This document shows, in pieces, positions 1 to 8,787 of a stretch of 64,000 nucleotides of DNA (positions are counted from its first letter, which is position 1; every line of letters begins with the position of its first letter). Under the pieces are notes generated by a model, which saw only the letters and a list, made by a program, of their open reading frames with translations, was not told the origin of the DNA and ran no database searches. Source of the stretch: Streptomyces sp. ISL-66 (GTDB lineage: Bacteria; Actinomycetota; Actinomycetes; Streptomycetales; Streptomycetaceae); contig NZ_JAGGOW010000072.1 in assembly GCF_018614135.1 (NCBI RefSeq), forward strand, positions 33,539-97,538, given 5' to 3'. A program made the translations under genes and the position numbers.

Positions 1-10
1 CCCTCGCGGG

Positions 11-49
11 CCGCCCGGCCCCTTCGTACGCGCAGTCCCCTCCGGGCGG
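11..49 (-). terminator. Candidate terminator after the GH48 gene
   Basis: CCGCCCGG (11-18) and CCGGGCGG (42-49) are perfect inverted arms lying 10 to 48 bases past the stop of the leftward cellulase gene. There is no T-tract, which is usual for Streptomyces. The short stem in GC-rich DNA limits confidence. Confidence 0.4.
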
Positions 50-58
50 GGCGGGCCG

Positions 59-2971
59 TTATTCGAGCAGCTCCGCGTACGAGCCCATGGCCAGGGCGAT
101 GTCCGCCTGGGCCCAGAACCGGTGGTACGTGAAGACGGGCGCGGCGCCGCCCGCGAGGTAGGCCTCGATCTTCGGCCAGGCCGGGTCGTCCTGGTAGAAG
201 GTGCGGATCGAGGCGAAGGTGGACGCGGAGTTCACCGCGTCGCCGTTCGGCATGGTGCCGGTCCACGTGCCGGGCACGTACACCGGGTTGCTGAAGCGGT
301 TGTAGTCGGTCCGGGTCTCCTGGACGGCGACGCCCAGGGGGTCCTGGTGGTGGGCCCACATGCCGTCGAGCAGGGCCTTGGCGACCCGCTTGGCCTCGGG
401 ATGCCCGGACTTCGCGGCGTAGTAGGTCAGGGTCTTGGCGTAGGCGGCGGCCACGCCCACGTCGTCGGTGTAGTCGGCGACGGTGACGTGCAGGCCCCCG
501 TTCGCGCCGGGAGCGGACGCGTTCCAGGTGTCGGGGGCACCCGACCACTGGAGGGTGGAGGGGATGCGGTAGGTGCCGTCGGGGTTGATGGTGGTCTTCG
601 ACAGGGCCCAGCCGACCCACTTGTCGAGCACGGTCTTGGCGGCCGCGTCGCCCGTCTGCCGGTAGTACTCCGCGACGCGCTCCATGGACCAGGCCTGGAA
701 GCCGAACCACTGGTTGGACGCCGGGTCGTGGTAGACCGGCTTCTCGTCGTAGAAGAGGCCGTGGAAGGTGGGGGTCCCGGCCGGGGGCTGTGCGTACCGC
801 CCCTGCCAGCTGTTGGTGGCGCCGCCGGCGATGGCGCCCTCGTCGGACTGGAGCCAGCGGTAGAACTCCAGCTGCCGGTCCAGGCTGGTCGCCCAGTCCG
901 CCGCGCCGGTCGACGACTTGGGCTTGAGCGGGGCGTACTCGCTGAGCGCGTAGGCGGCGAGCGGGTTCTGGTAGCCGCCGTGGGCGTGGCTGGAGCCGAT
1001 CCGCCAGGACCAGCCGGCCGAGGTGTCGGTGGCGCCGCCCCAGGCGTAGTACCAGGACATCAGGTAGTGCGCGCTGTCCTTGCCGGTGCCGGCGGGGCAG
1101 ACGGTCGGGCCGACGCAGTTGCCGGCCTTCTTGAAGTACTTGTCGAACATGGAGTACCGCAGGTAGTCGCCCATCTTGGCCGCCTTGGTGACGGTCGCGG
1201 TGACCTGGGTCCCCTTGCCCTGTTCCTTGGCCCAGACGTCGGCCCAGTACGCGGCCTGGATGGCACGCGCGTCGGCGTCCGGGGCGTTGGTGAACTTCCA
1301 CTGCTTGGCGTAGGAGGAGTCCCCGGTGAAGAGGTCGAGGTAGCCGTTCTTGCCGCCGTAGGCGAACTTGTCGCAGGTGGGGTGCGGAACGGTCTCCCAG
1401 ACCGATTCCTGCGGGCCGCGCTGGAAGGTGTTGATGTACGAGGGTCCGGTCGCGGTCGGTCCGGCGGAGCACTTTCCGGGCTCGTTCCCGAAGCCGTAGA
1501 CGTTGTCGACGTCCTGGAGCCAGTGCATGCCGTAGATGTCGTCCGTGCCGTACGCGCCCTTCAGCTCGCCGGCTATCGGGTCCACGCCGGCGGTGACCGT
1601 CCCGTCGAGCTTGGCCGGATACTGCGAGGGAAGGTCGTGCTCGGGGGCGTAGGTGGCCGGCTTGGAGGCGTTGTAGGAGCCGGTCGTCGGCTGGTCGGCA
1701 TGGGTGGGGATCATGAACTTCTCCATGGTGTCCCACGCGCCGTTGAACTTGGTCCAGTCCCCGGTGATCTTCCCGTACATCGCCTGCAGCCAGATCAGGT
1801 AGCTGTACGCCTCCGAGGTCGTCTCGTGCCCGTGGTCCGGGGCCTCGACGATCAGCGTCTCGACGGAGTGGTACGGGATGCCCTCGGGCGAGAAGTAGCC
1901 GTTGGCCGGGTTGGTGATCTTCCCGTGGAGGTCGAGGAAGCGGGCGTCGTACGTGGAGTCGGCGGCCAGCTGGACGACGGTGACCTCCGCCTTCGTACGG
2001 CCGGGAGCGGTCGCGGTGAAGACGGCGGAGCCGCTGCCGGTGGTGCCGGCGGTGACCGTCACCTTCTGGGCGGTGTTCCAGTTCGCCGGGGTGAACGTGA
2101 GCGTGGCGGGCGTCGCGGTGAGATCGGTGTTGCCCAAGGTGCGGGCGACGCTCACCGTGACGTTCGCGGCCGGCTGGGTGGAGAGCTTCAGATCGAAGGT
2201 GCCCGTCTGCCCGCGGCGTACGGAGAGCTGCGCGGGGGCGGCGACGAGCGCGGGCCCGGCGGTGACGGTGATGCCGACGGGGGCCGACTCGCCGGAGGCG
2301 CCGAGGCTGTCGTAGGCCTTGGCGTAGAGGGAGTGGGCCCCGGCGGCCAGGCCGGTGGCGCCGAGGGTGAAGGGCGCCGTGGTGTCCGTACCCAGGAGCG
2401 TGGTGTCGCTGTAGAACTCGACCTTGCCGACGGTGGCGCTGTCGGCCGCCGCGGCGGTGGCGGCGAGCGGGACCGGGTCGCCCGCGGTGTAGACGGCGCC
2501 CGCGGCGGGGCTGGTCAGGACGGCGACCGGGGGCTGGTGGGCTCCGGTGCACGCAGTGCCGTTGACCGCGAAGGAGGTGGGGGCGGCGTTGGTCCCGCTG
2601 TAAGTGAACTGGGCGCCGGCGGTGACGGCCGCGCCCGCGGCGACGGTCCTGTTCCAGGACGCGGCCGCGACGCTGACGGTCTTGCCCGACTGGGCCCAGG
2701 TGCCGTTCCAGCCGTTGGTCAGCTTCTGGTCGCCCGTGTAGGCGTAGGTGAGGGTCCAGCCGTCGAGCGGGGTGGCGGACCGGTTGGTGAGGGTGAGTTC
2801 GGCGGTGAAGCCCGAACCCCAGTCGTTGGTCTTGTAGTCGACGCTGCACTGCACCGCCGCGGCCTGGGCGGCGGTGGTGGCTCCGACGGCCGTCAGACCG
2901 AGGGGGAGGGAGAAGGCTGCGGCCAGCGCGATCAGCCGGCTGCGTCGTCTGCTCAACGGGCGTGGTGGCAT
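59..2971 (-). CDS. Secreted CBM2-GH48 cellulase (reducing-end cellobiohydrolase)
   Basis: A 970-residue secreted cellulase. An arginine-rich start and hydrophobic stretch ending near AAQAAA form a signal peptide. Residues about 40-145 are a type-2 cellulose-binding module ([16 protein letters not shown] onset, paired cysteines). Two Ig/fibronectin-like linker domains follow to about 335, then a GH48 catalytic domain to the C-terminus, with the HGHETTSEA block that carries the family's proton-donor Glu. GH48 enzymes release cellobiose processively from reducing ends. The ATG at 2971 is chosen because GAGGAG precedes it at good spacing. An upstream in-frame GTG at 3055 falls inside the CebR operator and would add an untypical leader. 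A perfect CebR site lies 70 bp upstream, so cellobiose/cellotriose induction is expected. It is probably unrelated to the pectin genes to the right. Confidence 0.95.
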   Translation of the reverse strand: MPPRPLSRRRSRLIALAAAFSLPLGLTAVGATTAAQAAAVQCSVDYKTNDWGSGFTAELTLTNRSATPLDGWTLTYAYTGDQKLTNGWNGTWAQSGKTVSVAAASWNRTVAAGAAVTAGAQFTYSGTNAAPTSFAVNGTACTGAHQPPVAVLTSPAAGAVYTAGDPVPLAATAAAADSATVGKVEFYSDTTLLGTDTTAPFTLGATGLAAGAHSLYAKAYDSLGASGESAPVGITVTAGPALVAAPAQLSVRRGQTGTFDLKLSTQPAANVTVSVARTLGNTDLTATPATLTFTPANWNTAQKVTVTAGTTGSGSAVFTATAPGRTKAEVTVVQLAADSTYDARFLDLHGKITNPANGYFSPEGIPYHSVETLIVEAPDHGHETTSEAYSYLIWLQAMYGKITGDWTKFNGAWDTMEKFMIPTHADQPTTGSYNASKPATYAPEHDLPSQYPAKLDGTVTAGVDPIAGELKGAYGTDDIYGMHWLQDVDNVYGFGNEPGKCSAGPTATGPSYINTFQRGPQESVWETVPHPTCDKFAYGGKNGYLDLFTGDSSYAKQWKFTNAPDADARAIQAAYWADVWAKEQGKGTQVTATVTKAAKMGDYLRYSMFDKYFKKAGNCVGPTVCPAGTGKDSAHYLMSWYYAWGGATDTSAGWSWRIGSSHAHGGYQNPLAAYALSEYAPLKPKSSTGAADWATSLDRQLEFYRWLQSDEGAIAGGATNSWQGRYAQPPAGTPTFHGLFYDEKPVYHDPASNQWFGFQAWSMERVAEYYRQTGDAAAKTVLDKWVGWALSKTTINPDGTYRIPSTLQWSGAPDTWNASAPGANGGLHVTVADYTDDVGVAAAYAKTLTYYAAKSGHPEAKRVAKALLDGMWAHHQDPLGVAVQETRTDYNRFSNPVYVPGTWTGTMPNGDAVNSASTFASIRTFYQDDPAWPKIEAYLAGGAAPVFTYHRFWAQADIALAMGSYAELLE

Positions 2972-3014
2972 GCGGTGGTTCTCCTCGCGGTCCGGGGAAG
3001 TGGGGGTGTGCGAA

Positions 3015-3032
3015 GAGCTCGAGCACGAGCTC
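3015..3032. repeat. Inverted repeat in the GH48 5' leader
   Basis: GAGCTCG and CGAGCTC flank a 4-base loop, giving a perfect 7-bp stem between the CebR operator and the GH48 start codon. In the leftward transcript it would fold as a small hairpin in the 5' untranslated region. It could affect mRNA stability or be a second protein site. The role is unknown. Confidence 0.4.
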
Positions 3033-3040
3033 TGAACCAG

Positions 3041-3054
3041 TGGGAGCGCTCCCA
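3041..3054. promoter_or_regulatory. CebR operator (TGGGAGCGCTCCCA)
   Basis: A perfect 14-bp palindrome, TGGGAGCGCTCCCA, identical to the established Streptomyces CebR consensus. CebR is the LacI-family repressor of cellulose and cellobiose genes. The site abuts a candidate -10 box and so would cover the transcription start of the leftward GH48 gene, a classic repression position. No cebR gene is in the window. Confidence 0.85.
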
Positions 3055-3083
3055 CTCTGCCGACGGGGACGCAACGGCGTCAA
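3054..3083 (-). promoter_or_regulatory. Candidate promoter of the GH48 gene
   Basis: On the minus strand TTGACG (3083-3078), an 18-bp spacer and CAGAGT (3059-3054) form a vegetative-like promoter. Its -10 runs directly into the CebR operator. The -35 is a good match and the -10 is weak, as is common in Streptomyces. Confidence 0.45.
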
Positions 3084-3154
3084 GGTGCGTGAAGCGTCGA
3101 AGGTTTTTCGAGCGCCGAGGCCGCCAAACCTCCTTCGCTCGGACGCGGTTGCCG

Positions 3155-4324
3155 CTACGGCCGCAGGGCGGTGACGAGGTCCCGCAGGCGCTCGAGGCCC
3201 GCACGCGGGACCAGGCCCAGGTGGTAGAGGTGCGCCTCGCCGAGGCCCGCGGCCAGCTGGCGGGCGGCCAGCACGCCGAGGGCCTCCCCGTCCGCGGGCA
3301 GGGTCTCGGGACGGAAGTAGCCGCCGACGGCGGTGGCGGGCGGCGCCAGATCGCGCAGGGCGGCCACCGGATCCGCGCCGGGACCGGGACCCGGCCCGGT
3401 CCCGGCCGCCCAGCAGTTGGCGACCACCGCGTCGATGCCCTCGGTCACGGTCGGCCCGAGGGGCGCGAAGGCGCCGGTGACCCAGGGGGACGCCGAGCCG
3501 TGCAGGGTGATGCGGATGCCGGGCGCGGCGGTACGCGCGGCGGCGACCAGGCGGGCGTGCAGAGCGGAAGCGGACGCGTCGGCGCACGCGCGCAGCACGG
3601 CGGCGGCCTGCGCCCCGAGAGCGCCTTCGGGGCTCTTCGGCGGCCGCGCCGGCCCGAGGGCCCCGCGGACCTGGGCCGCGACGCGTTCGGGATCGAGGCC
3701 CGCCGCCCGCTGGACGCGCCGGCAGGAGGCGCAGAAGCACAGCGAGAGCAGTTCCCGCTGGACGGGGGTCCACTGCGCGAACTCGGTCTTGTCGTGATGC
3801 CCGCCGTGATCCACTCCCAGCGGACCGGCGGCCTCCAGGATCAGGCCGTCGGCCTCGCCGAGCAGGGCGACCTCGTGCACGAGGGTCGCGCAGTAGTCGG
3901 CCACCTGGGGTGCCTGCGGGCACAGGGCGTAGGAGTACGGCTCGTCGAAGGCGTTGCGCCGCACGAGGTCCGGGTGGTCCCGCCCCAGCACGCTGTTGTG
4001 GGTGAGGACGGTCCACGCGGCGACCCGTAGCCCCGCCGCCACGAGGGCCTTCCTGGCCACGGTGAAGGAGTCGGGGACGGTCCAGCGGGGAACGCGCGGC
4101 GCCAGTCCCATGCCCTGCCAGGCGGCGGGGCGGACCGGGAGGTAGCAGGCGGCGTGTTCGGCGTCCACCAGTCTGTGCCGCGGGTGGAGCGGGGTGGCCG
4201 CGCGGGTGCTGTGGTAGTTCGCCGCGACGGCCACGGTCTCCACGCCGGTCTCGTGCGCCCTGTCGGCGGCTGCCGGATCACCGACGAAGTCCCAGGGATA
4301 CGCGTATCCGGTCGCCGTCACCAT
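3155..4324 (-). CDS. Conserved protein of unknown function, TIM-barrel glycosidase-like
   Basis: A 389-residue soluble protein that I cannot assign to a named family. It has no signal peptide. An ATG preceded by GAGG supports the start. Visible features are an early aromatic segment (GYAYPWDF), an alternating pattern compatible with a beta/alpha barrel, a central histidine/acid-rich stretch (DHGGHHDKTEF, about 172-182) and a Cys motif, LCFCASC (about 194-200). The Cys motif resembles the metal-ligand Cys clusters of some beta-galactosidase-like barrels. It is transcribed divergently from uronate dehydrogenase, and two near-identical operator-like sites lie between them. A role in uronide or pectin-fragment metabolism is therefore plausible but inferred only from context. 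It could be a putative glycosyl-hydrolase-like (GHL) protein. Confidence 0.75.
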   Translation of the reverse strand: MVTATGYAYPWDFVGDPAAADRAHETGVETVAVAANYHSTRAATPLHPRHRLVDAEHAACYLPVRPAAWQGMGLAPRVPRWTVPDSFTVARKALVAAGLRVAAWTVLTHNSVLGRDHPDLVRRNAFDEPYSYALCPQAPQVADYCATLVHEVALLGEADGLILEAAGPLGVDHGGHHDKTEFAQWTPVQRELLSLCFCASCRRVQRAAGLDPERVAAQVRGALGPARPPKSPEGALGAQAAAVLRACADASASALHARLVAAARTAAPGIRITLHGSASPWVTGAFAPLGPTVTEGIDAVVANCWAAGTGPGPGPGADPVAALRDLAPPATAVGGYFRPETLPADGEALGVLAARQLAAGLGEAHLYHLGLVPRAGLERLRDLVTALRP

Positions 4325-4358
4325 CGGAACCTCACCGCCCGTGCGTGGATTCGAGCAT

Positions 4359-4374
4359 GTTCAGACCTGTGAAC
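4359..4374. promoter_or_regulatory. Operator-like site, copy 1 (GTTCAGACCTGTGAAC)
   Basis: GTTCA-N6-TGAAC inverted repeat, 35 bp upstream of the unknown gene's start. It shares GTTCAnAnnTGTGA with the site at 4475-4490. Two copies, one near each divergent start, suggest one regulator controlling both genes; the neighbouring GntR protein is the obvious candidate. Confidence 0.45.
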
Positions 4375-4474
4375 TCCGGCCAGGGGTGGGAGCGTTGCGA
4401 ACAGTAGGCACGCGCTCGTGACCTCGTCAAGCAGTCGCCCGCCGTTGAGGATCTTCCGAAACACTTCCCCGCTC

Positions 4475-4490
4475 GTTCACATATGTGACT
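4475..4490. promoter_or_regulatory. Operator-like site, copy 2 (GTTCACATATGTGACT)
   Basis: It contains the perfect 12-bp palindrome TCACATATGTGA, ending 14 bp before the uronate dehydrogenase ATG. Ten of 16 positions match copy 1 in a fixed pattern. The site sits where a promoter core would be expected, so binding there would repress. A TACGTT hexamer at 4490-4495 could be the -10 of a leaderless transcript. Confidence 0.5.
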
Positions 4491-4501
4491 ACGTTCTCCG
4501 C

Positions 4502-5326
4502 ATGGAGACCTCACACACGCACAAGCCCCACACCGTCCTGCTCACCGGCGCGGCCGGAGGCGTCGGCACCATGATGCGGGAGCTGCTGCCCGGCTACGGA
4601 CACCGGCTCCGGCTGCTCGACCTGGTGCCGGTCGTCGGCGCGCCTGACGCCATCGTCGCCGACCTCGCCGACCGAGAGGCGCTGCGGGAGGCCGTCCGGG
4701 GCGTCGACGCGGTCGTTCACCTCGCCGGGATATCCCTGGAGTCCACCTTCGAGAAGGTGCTGGCCGCCAACGTCACCGGGCTGCACCACCTCTACGAGGC
4801 CGCCCGCGCGGAGGGAGTGCGCCGCGTCGTCTTCGCCTCCAGCAACCACGCCGTCGGCTTCACCCCGCGGCCGCGCGGGGACGACCCGCTGGTCCCCGTC
4901 GACACCCCGCGCCGGCCCGACAGCTTCTACGGCCTGTCCAAGTGCTTCGGCGAGGACCTGGCCCAGCTCTACTGGGACCTCCACGCGATCGAGACCGTAT
5001 CGGTGCGGGTCGGCTCCTGCTTCCCCGAGCCGACGTCGGTCCGGATGCTGTCGATGTGGCTGAGCCCCGCCGACTGCGCGCGCCTCCTCCACGCCGCGCT
5101 CACCGCTCAGAACGTCGGGCACACCGTGGTGCACGGCTCCTCCGCCAACACCCGGCTGTGGTGGGACCTTTCCTCGGCCAGGGCGATCGGATACGAGCCG
5201 CAGGACGATTCGGAGCGGTTCGCGGAGCGGCTCATCGCCGAGCAGGGGATCCCGCAGGAGGGCGACCCGGACGACCTGTACCTGGGCGGTCGCTTCTGCA
5301 CCGACCCGCCGCGCTGGCCGCACTGA
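4502..5326 (+). CDS. udh: NAD-dependent uronate dehydrogenase
   Basis: A 274-residue short-chain NAD(P)-binding epimerase/dehydratase-type protein. The Rossmann motif TGAAGGVG is near residue 15, FASSNHAVGF holds the catalytic-site Ser/Asn region, and YGLSK is the YxxxK motif. Together with RVGSCFPEP and MLSMWLS these match the uronate dehydrogenase signature. Udh oxidises D-galacturonate or D-glucuronate to the aldarolactone, the entry to oxidative uronate degradation. The start is the ATG at 4502. It has no clear ribosome-binding site, and a TACGTT box 6 nt upstream suggests a leaderless mRNA. A longer reading frame from 4418 would run through the operator. The adjacent DapA-family decarboxylating dehydratase and the pectinase genes support the assignment. 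Confidence 0.85.
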   Translation: METSHTHKPHTVLLTGAAGGVGTMMRELLPGYGHRLRLLDLVPVVGAPDAIVADLADREALREAVRGVDAVVHLAGISLESTFEKVLAANVTGLHHLYEAARAEGVRRVVFASSNHAVGFTPRPRGDDPLVPVDTPRRPDSFYGLSKCFGEDLAQLYWDLHAIETVSVRVGSCFPEPTSVRMLSMWLSPADCARLLHAALTAQNVGHTVVHGSSANTRLWWDLSSARAIGYEPQDDSERFAERLIAEQGIPQEGDPDDLYLGGRFCTDPPRWPH

Positions 5327-5340
5327 CGAGGAGACGTCCA

Positions 5341-5353
5341 GTAAGCGCTTTCT
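5341..5353. promoter_or_regulatory. AAGCGCTT palindrome, LacI-type half of a promoter region
   Basis: GTAAGCGCTTTCT holds a perfect 8-bp AAGCGCTT palindrome with the CG/GC centre typical of LacI-family operators. It lies about 110 bp upstream of the GntR gene. It is a single copy and the regulator is unknown. Confidence 0.3.
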
Positions 5354-5423
5354 ACCGACTCGTGCGCGAAGCATTGACGAAACAACAACCGCCGCTTAGC
5401 TTCTCGTCATTGCACTTCGTACA

Positions 5424-5433
5424 TCATATATGA
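5424..5433. promoter_or_regulatory. TCATATATGA palindrome upstream of the GntR gene
   Basis: A perfect 10-bp AT-rich palindrome, 30 bp before the regulator's ATG, in otherwise GC-rich DNA. The position and AT core suit autoregulation by the FadR-type GntR protein that follows. Confidence 0.4.
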
Positions 5434-5463
5434 GACGCGATACACGAGATCTGAGAGAGCGTC

Positions 5464-6105
5464 ATGGCCTTCGCCCCGAGCCCCATTCCGTCCCGCACCC
5501 AGTACGTGCTGGAGGCGATCAAGCACGACATACTCACCGGAGTCCTGAGCCCCGGACAGGCCTTGGTCGAAACCGAACTCGCCGCCCACTTCGGGGTGTC
5601 CAAGACCCCGGTCCGCGAGGCGCTCAAGACCCTTGCCGGCAGCGGGCTCGTGGTGATGAGCCAGTACAAGGGCGTCACCGTGCGCATGGTGGACGCCGAC
5701 ATGGCCCGTGAGGTGTACGACGTACGGCTGCTCCTGGAGCCCGAGGCGGTCCGCCGCACGGTAGCCGCGCGCGCCCCGCTCGACGCGGCGCGCGAAGCGC
5801 TGCGGCGGGCCGCCGGAGCCGAGGACCCCGCCGAACGCTCCCTGGCCAACCGCGAGTTCCACCGCGCCCTCTACCTGCCCTGCGGCAACCCGCTGCTCGG
5901 CCGGATGCTCGACGAGGTCCGCGACCAGGCCGCCCTGGTCTCCACCGTCGCCTGGGCGGCCATCCCCTCCTGGGAGCGCGAGGCCGCCGAACACGAGGAG
6001 ATCCTGCGGCTCGCGGCCGCCGGTGACGCGGACGAGGCGGGCCGGGCCGTGCACGAGCACATCTCCTCCTTCGTCCAGCGCGCCTTCCCCCAGGACAGCG
6101 AGTGA
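5464..6105 (+). CDS. GntR family (FadR/FCD) transcriptional regulator
   Basis: A 213-residue regulator. The N-terminal winged helix (about 8-70) includes the recognition segment VSKTPVREAL typical of GntR proteins. The C-terminal all-helical FCD domain has histidines in REFHRALY, EHEEIL and HEHISSF that would form its ligand or metal pocket. FCD members usually sense sugar acids or carboxylates, fitting uronate or aldarate sensing here. It is the first gene of a long rightward operon and its TGA overlaps the GTG of the next gene. Candidate operators lie just upstream (5424-5433) and between the two genes to the left. Confidence 0.9.
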   Translation: MAFAPSPIPSRTQYVLEAIKHDILTGVLSPGQALVETELAAHFGVSKTPVREALKTLAGSGLVVMSQYKGVTVRMVDADMAREVYDVRLLLEPEAVRRTVAARAPLDAAREALRRAAGAEDPAERSLANREFHRALYLPCGNPLLGRMLDEVRDQAALVSTVAWAAIPSWEREAAEHEEILRLAAAGDADEAGRAVHEHISSFVQRAFPQDSE

Positions 6106-7010
6106 CCATGACGTTCGAGACCCTGAAGACGGCGCTCGCCGATGTCGTGGCCATCCCCGTCACGCCCTTCACCGCGGCGGGAGATCTCGACACCGACGCG
6201 CACCGCACCCTGCTCCGCCGCCTGATCGACGGCGGAGTGCGCACGCTCACTCCGAACGGGAACACCGGCGAGTTCTACGCCCTTACGCCCGAAGAGCGGT
6301 TCCTGGTCACCGAGTTGACCGTCGAGGAGGCGGGCGGCCGCGCCACCGTCCTGGTCGGCGTGGGCCACGACGTACCGACGGCGATCGCGACCGCCCGGCA
6401 CGCACGCGGTTGCGGCGCACAGATGCTGATGGTGCATCAGCCGGTGCACCCGTACGTCTCGCAGGACGGCTGGGTCGATTACCACCGGGCCATCGCCGAG
6501 GCCGTGCCCGAACTCGGCATCGTCCCCTACATCCGCAACCCGCAACTGAGCGGAGTGCGGCTCGCGGAGCTGGGCGAGGCCTGCCCGAACGTGATCGGCG
6601 TGAAGTACGCCGTCCCGGACGCGGCCCGGTTCGCCGGCTTCGCCCGTGACGCGGGGCTCGACCGCTTCACCTGGGTGGCGGGGCTCGCCGAGCCGTACGC
6701 CCCTTCCTACTTCGCGGCGGGTGCGACGGGGTTCACCTCCGGCCTCGTCAACGTCTGCCCCCCGCTCTCCCTGGAGATGCTGTCCGCCCTGCGGGCCGGC
6801 GACTACCCGGCCGCCATGAAGGTGTGGGAGCGGATCCGCCGCTTCGAGGAACTGCGGGCCGCCGACGGCAGCGCCGACAACGTCACCGTCGTCAAGGAGG
6901 CCCTCGCCTCACTCGGTCTGTGCCGGCGCGACATCCGCCCGCCCAGCCGCGAGCTGCCCGTGTCCGCGCGCGCCGAAGTCGCCGCGATAGCCGCCGGATG
7001 GCGGTCATGA
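6102..7010 (+). CDS. kdgD: DapA-family 5-dehydro-4-deoxyglucarate dehydratase-like lyase
   Basis: A 302-residue class I aldolase-fold protein of the DHDPS/NAL superfamily. NGNTGEFYALT is the GxxGE substrate-binding block, VPYIRNP holds the catalytic Tyr, and VIGVKYAVPD holds the Schiff-base Lys. The decarboxylating dehydratase KdgD converts 5-keto-4-deoxy-glucarate to 2-oxoglutarate semialdehyde plus CO2. The same fold also acts on 2-keto-3-deoxy-pentonates. Linkage to uronate dehydrogenase favours the hexarate reaction. The GTG start at 6102 overlaps the preceding TGA; an ATG at 6108 is an alternative. The gene ends in an ATGA overlap with the next. Confidence 0.8.
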   Translation: MTMTFETLKTALADVVAIPVTPFTAAGDLDTDAHRTLLRRLIDGGVRTLTPNGNTGEFYALTPEERFLVTELTVEEAGGRATVLVGVGHDVPTAIATARHARGCGAQMLMVHQPVHPYVSQDGWVDYHRAIAEAVPELGIVPYIRNPQLSGVRLAELGEACPNVIGVKYAVPDAARFAGFARDAGLDRFTWVAGLAEPYAPSYFAAGATGFTSGLVNVCPPLSLEMLSALRAGDYPAAMKVWERIRRFEELRAADGSADNVTVVKEALASLGLCRRDIRPPSRELPVSARAEVAAIAAGWRS

Positions 7011-8728
7011 GCGTGCGACCCGACCAACTGCGCAGCCACCAGTGGTACGGCACGGACGGGCTGCGTTCGTTCAGCCACCGCGCCCGCACGCGCCAGCTCG
7101 GCTACCTCCCCGAGGAGCACATGGGCAAGCCGGTGGTGGCGATCCTCAACACCTGGTCCGACATCAATCCCTGCCACGTCCATCTCCGGGACCGCGCGCA
7201 AGCCGTGAAGCGGGGCGTCTGGCAAGCCGGTGGCTTCCCGCTCGAATTCCCGGTCGCCACCCTGTCCGAGACCTTTCAAAAACCGACGCCGATGCTCTAC
7301 CGCAACCTCCTCGCGATGGAGACGGAGGAACTGCTGCGCTCCTACCCGGTCGACGGCGCGGTCCTCCTCGGCGGCTGCGACAAGTCGACCCCGGCGCTGC
7401 TGATGGGCGCGGCCTCGGTGGACCTGCCGACCGTCTTCGTACCGGCCGGGCCGATGCTGCCGGGCCACTGGCGGGGCGAGATCCTCGGTTCCGGCACCGA
7501 CATGTGGAAGTACTGGGACGACAAGCGGGCGGGCCTGATCGGGGACTGCGAAATGGCCGAGCTGGAGAGCGGGCTCGCCCGCTCCCCAGGCCACTGCATG
7601 ACGATGGGCACGGCGTCCACGCTCACCGCCGCCGCCGAGACCCTCGGCGTCACCGTGCCGGGCGCCTCCTCGATCCCGGCGGTCGACTCGGGCCACGACC
7701 GGATGGCGGCCGCCTCCGGCCTGCGGATCGTGGAGCTCGTACGGCAGGACCTGCGGCTGTCGCGCATCCTGACCAGGGAGGCGTACGAGGACGCGGTCGC
7801 CGCCGTCCTGGCGCTCGGCGGGTCGACGAACGCGGTCATCCATCTGATCGCGATGGCGGGCCGTTCGGGGGTGACGCTCACTCTGGACGACTTCGACCGC
7901 ATCGCGCGGACCGTGCCGGTGCTGGCCGATCTCCGGCCCGGTGGGCGCTTCCTCATGGAGGACTTCCATTTCGCCGGCGGCATGCCGGGATTCCTCTCCC
8001 GCCTCACCGACGTGCTGCATCTCGACCGGCCTACCGTCTCCCACGACACGCTGCGGGAGCAGCTCGACGGCGCTCGCGTGCACAACGACGAGGTGATCCG
8101 GGGCCGTGAACGGCCCCTCGCACCCGAGGGCGGGGTCGCGGTACTGCGCGGGAACCTCTGCCCGGACGGCGCGGTCATCAAGCACATCGCCGCCGAGCCG
8201 CACCTGCTGAAGCACACCGGTCCGGCGGTGGTCTTCGACGACTACCGCACGATGCAGCGCACCATCGACGACCCGGAGCTCGGGATCACCGCGGACCATG
8301 TGCTCGTACTGCGGGGCGCCGGACCGAAGGGCGGCCCCGGGATGCCGGAGTACGGGATGCTGCCGATCCCCAAGCACCTGCTGGAGCAGGGCGTACGGGA
8401 CATGGTCCGGATCTCCGATGCCCGGATGAGCGGCACGAGTTACGGCACGTGCGTGCTCCACGTCGCGCCCGAGTCGTACGTGGGCGGGCCGCTCGCCCTC
8501 GTCCGCACGGGCGACACGATCACCCTCGACGTCGCGGCACGCCGGCTCCATCTACACGTGTCCGACGACGAGTTGGCGCGTCGGTGGGAGGCGTGGACCC
8601 CGCCGCCGGTCCGCTACGAGCGCGGCTACGGGGCGCTCTACAACGAGCAGATCACCCAGGCCGACACGGGATGCGACTTCGAGTTCCTGGCCCGGCCGGG
8701 GGCGACTCCCGATCCCTACGCGGGCTGA
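7007..8728 (+). CDS. IlvD/Edd-type sugar-acid dehydratase
   Basis: A 573-residue Fe-S dehydratase. The three cluster cysteines are visible in SDINPCHVH, LLGGCDKSTP and SPGHCMTMG, and the C-terminal half has MSGTSYGTC. It most resembles L-arabonate/D-xylonate dehydratases, which eliminate water from an aldonate to give a 2-keto-3-deoxy acid. In this operon it either handles pentonates from pectin side-chain arabinose, feeding the DapA-type enzyme toward 2-oxoglutarate semialdehyde, or an aldarate made by uronate dehydrogenase. Sequence alone does not decide. The ATG at 7007 overlaps the preceding stop; an in-frame ATG at 6998 is also possible. Confidence 0.88.
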   Translation: MSVRPDQLRSHQWYGTDGLRSFSHRARTRQLGYLPEEHMGKPVVAILNTWSDINPCHVHLRDRAQAVKRGVWQAGGFPLEFPVATLSETFQKPTPMLYRNLLAMETEELLRSYPVDGAVLLGGCDKSTPALLMGAASVDLPTVFVPAGPMLPGHWRGEILGSGTDMWKYWDDKRAGLIGDCEMAELESGLARSPGHCMTMGTASTLTAAAETLGVTVPGASSIPAVDSGHDRMAAASGLRIVELVRQDLRLSRILTREAYEDAVAAVLALGGSTNAVIHLIAMAGRSGVTLTLDDFDRIARTVPVLADLRPGGRFLMEDFHFAGGMPGFLSRLTDVLHLDRPTVSHDTLREQLDGARVHNDEVIRGRERPLAPEGGVAVLRGNLCPDGAVIKHIAAEPHLLKHTGPAVVFDDYRTMQRTIDDPELGITADHVLVLRGAGPKGGPGMPEYGMLPIPKHLLEQGVRDMVRISDARMSGTSYGTCVLHVAPESYVGGPLALVRTGDTITLDVAARRLHLHVSDDELARRWEAWTPPPVRYERGYGALYNEQITQADTGCDFEFLARPGATPDPYAG

Positions 8729-8787
8729 TTCTCTTCGCGCGACCGGCGCATCCGCCTGTCCGAAACACCGAGAACGGAGCCACCGTC

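Noticed and set aside
122..4030. Very long rightward open frame (about 1300 codons) opposite the GH48 and unknown genes
   Set aside because: Its translation is Gly/Arg/Val-rich without domains, and it lies antisense to clearly real genes. It is a by-product of high GC.
4386..4400. TGGGAGCG half of a CebR-like site near 4386
   Set aside because: Only the left half matches (followed by TTGCGA), so it is not a usable palindrome.
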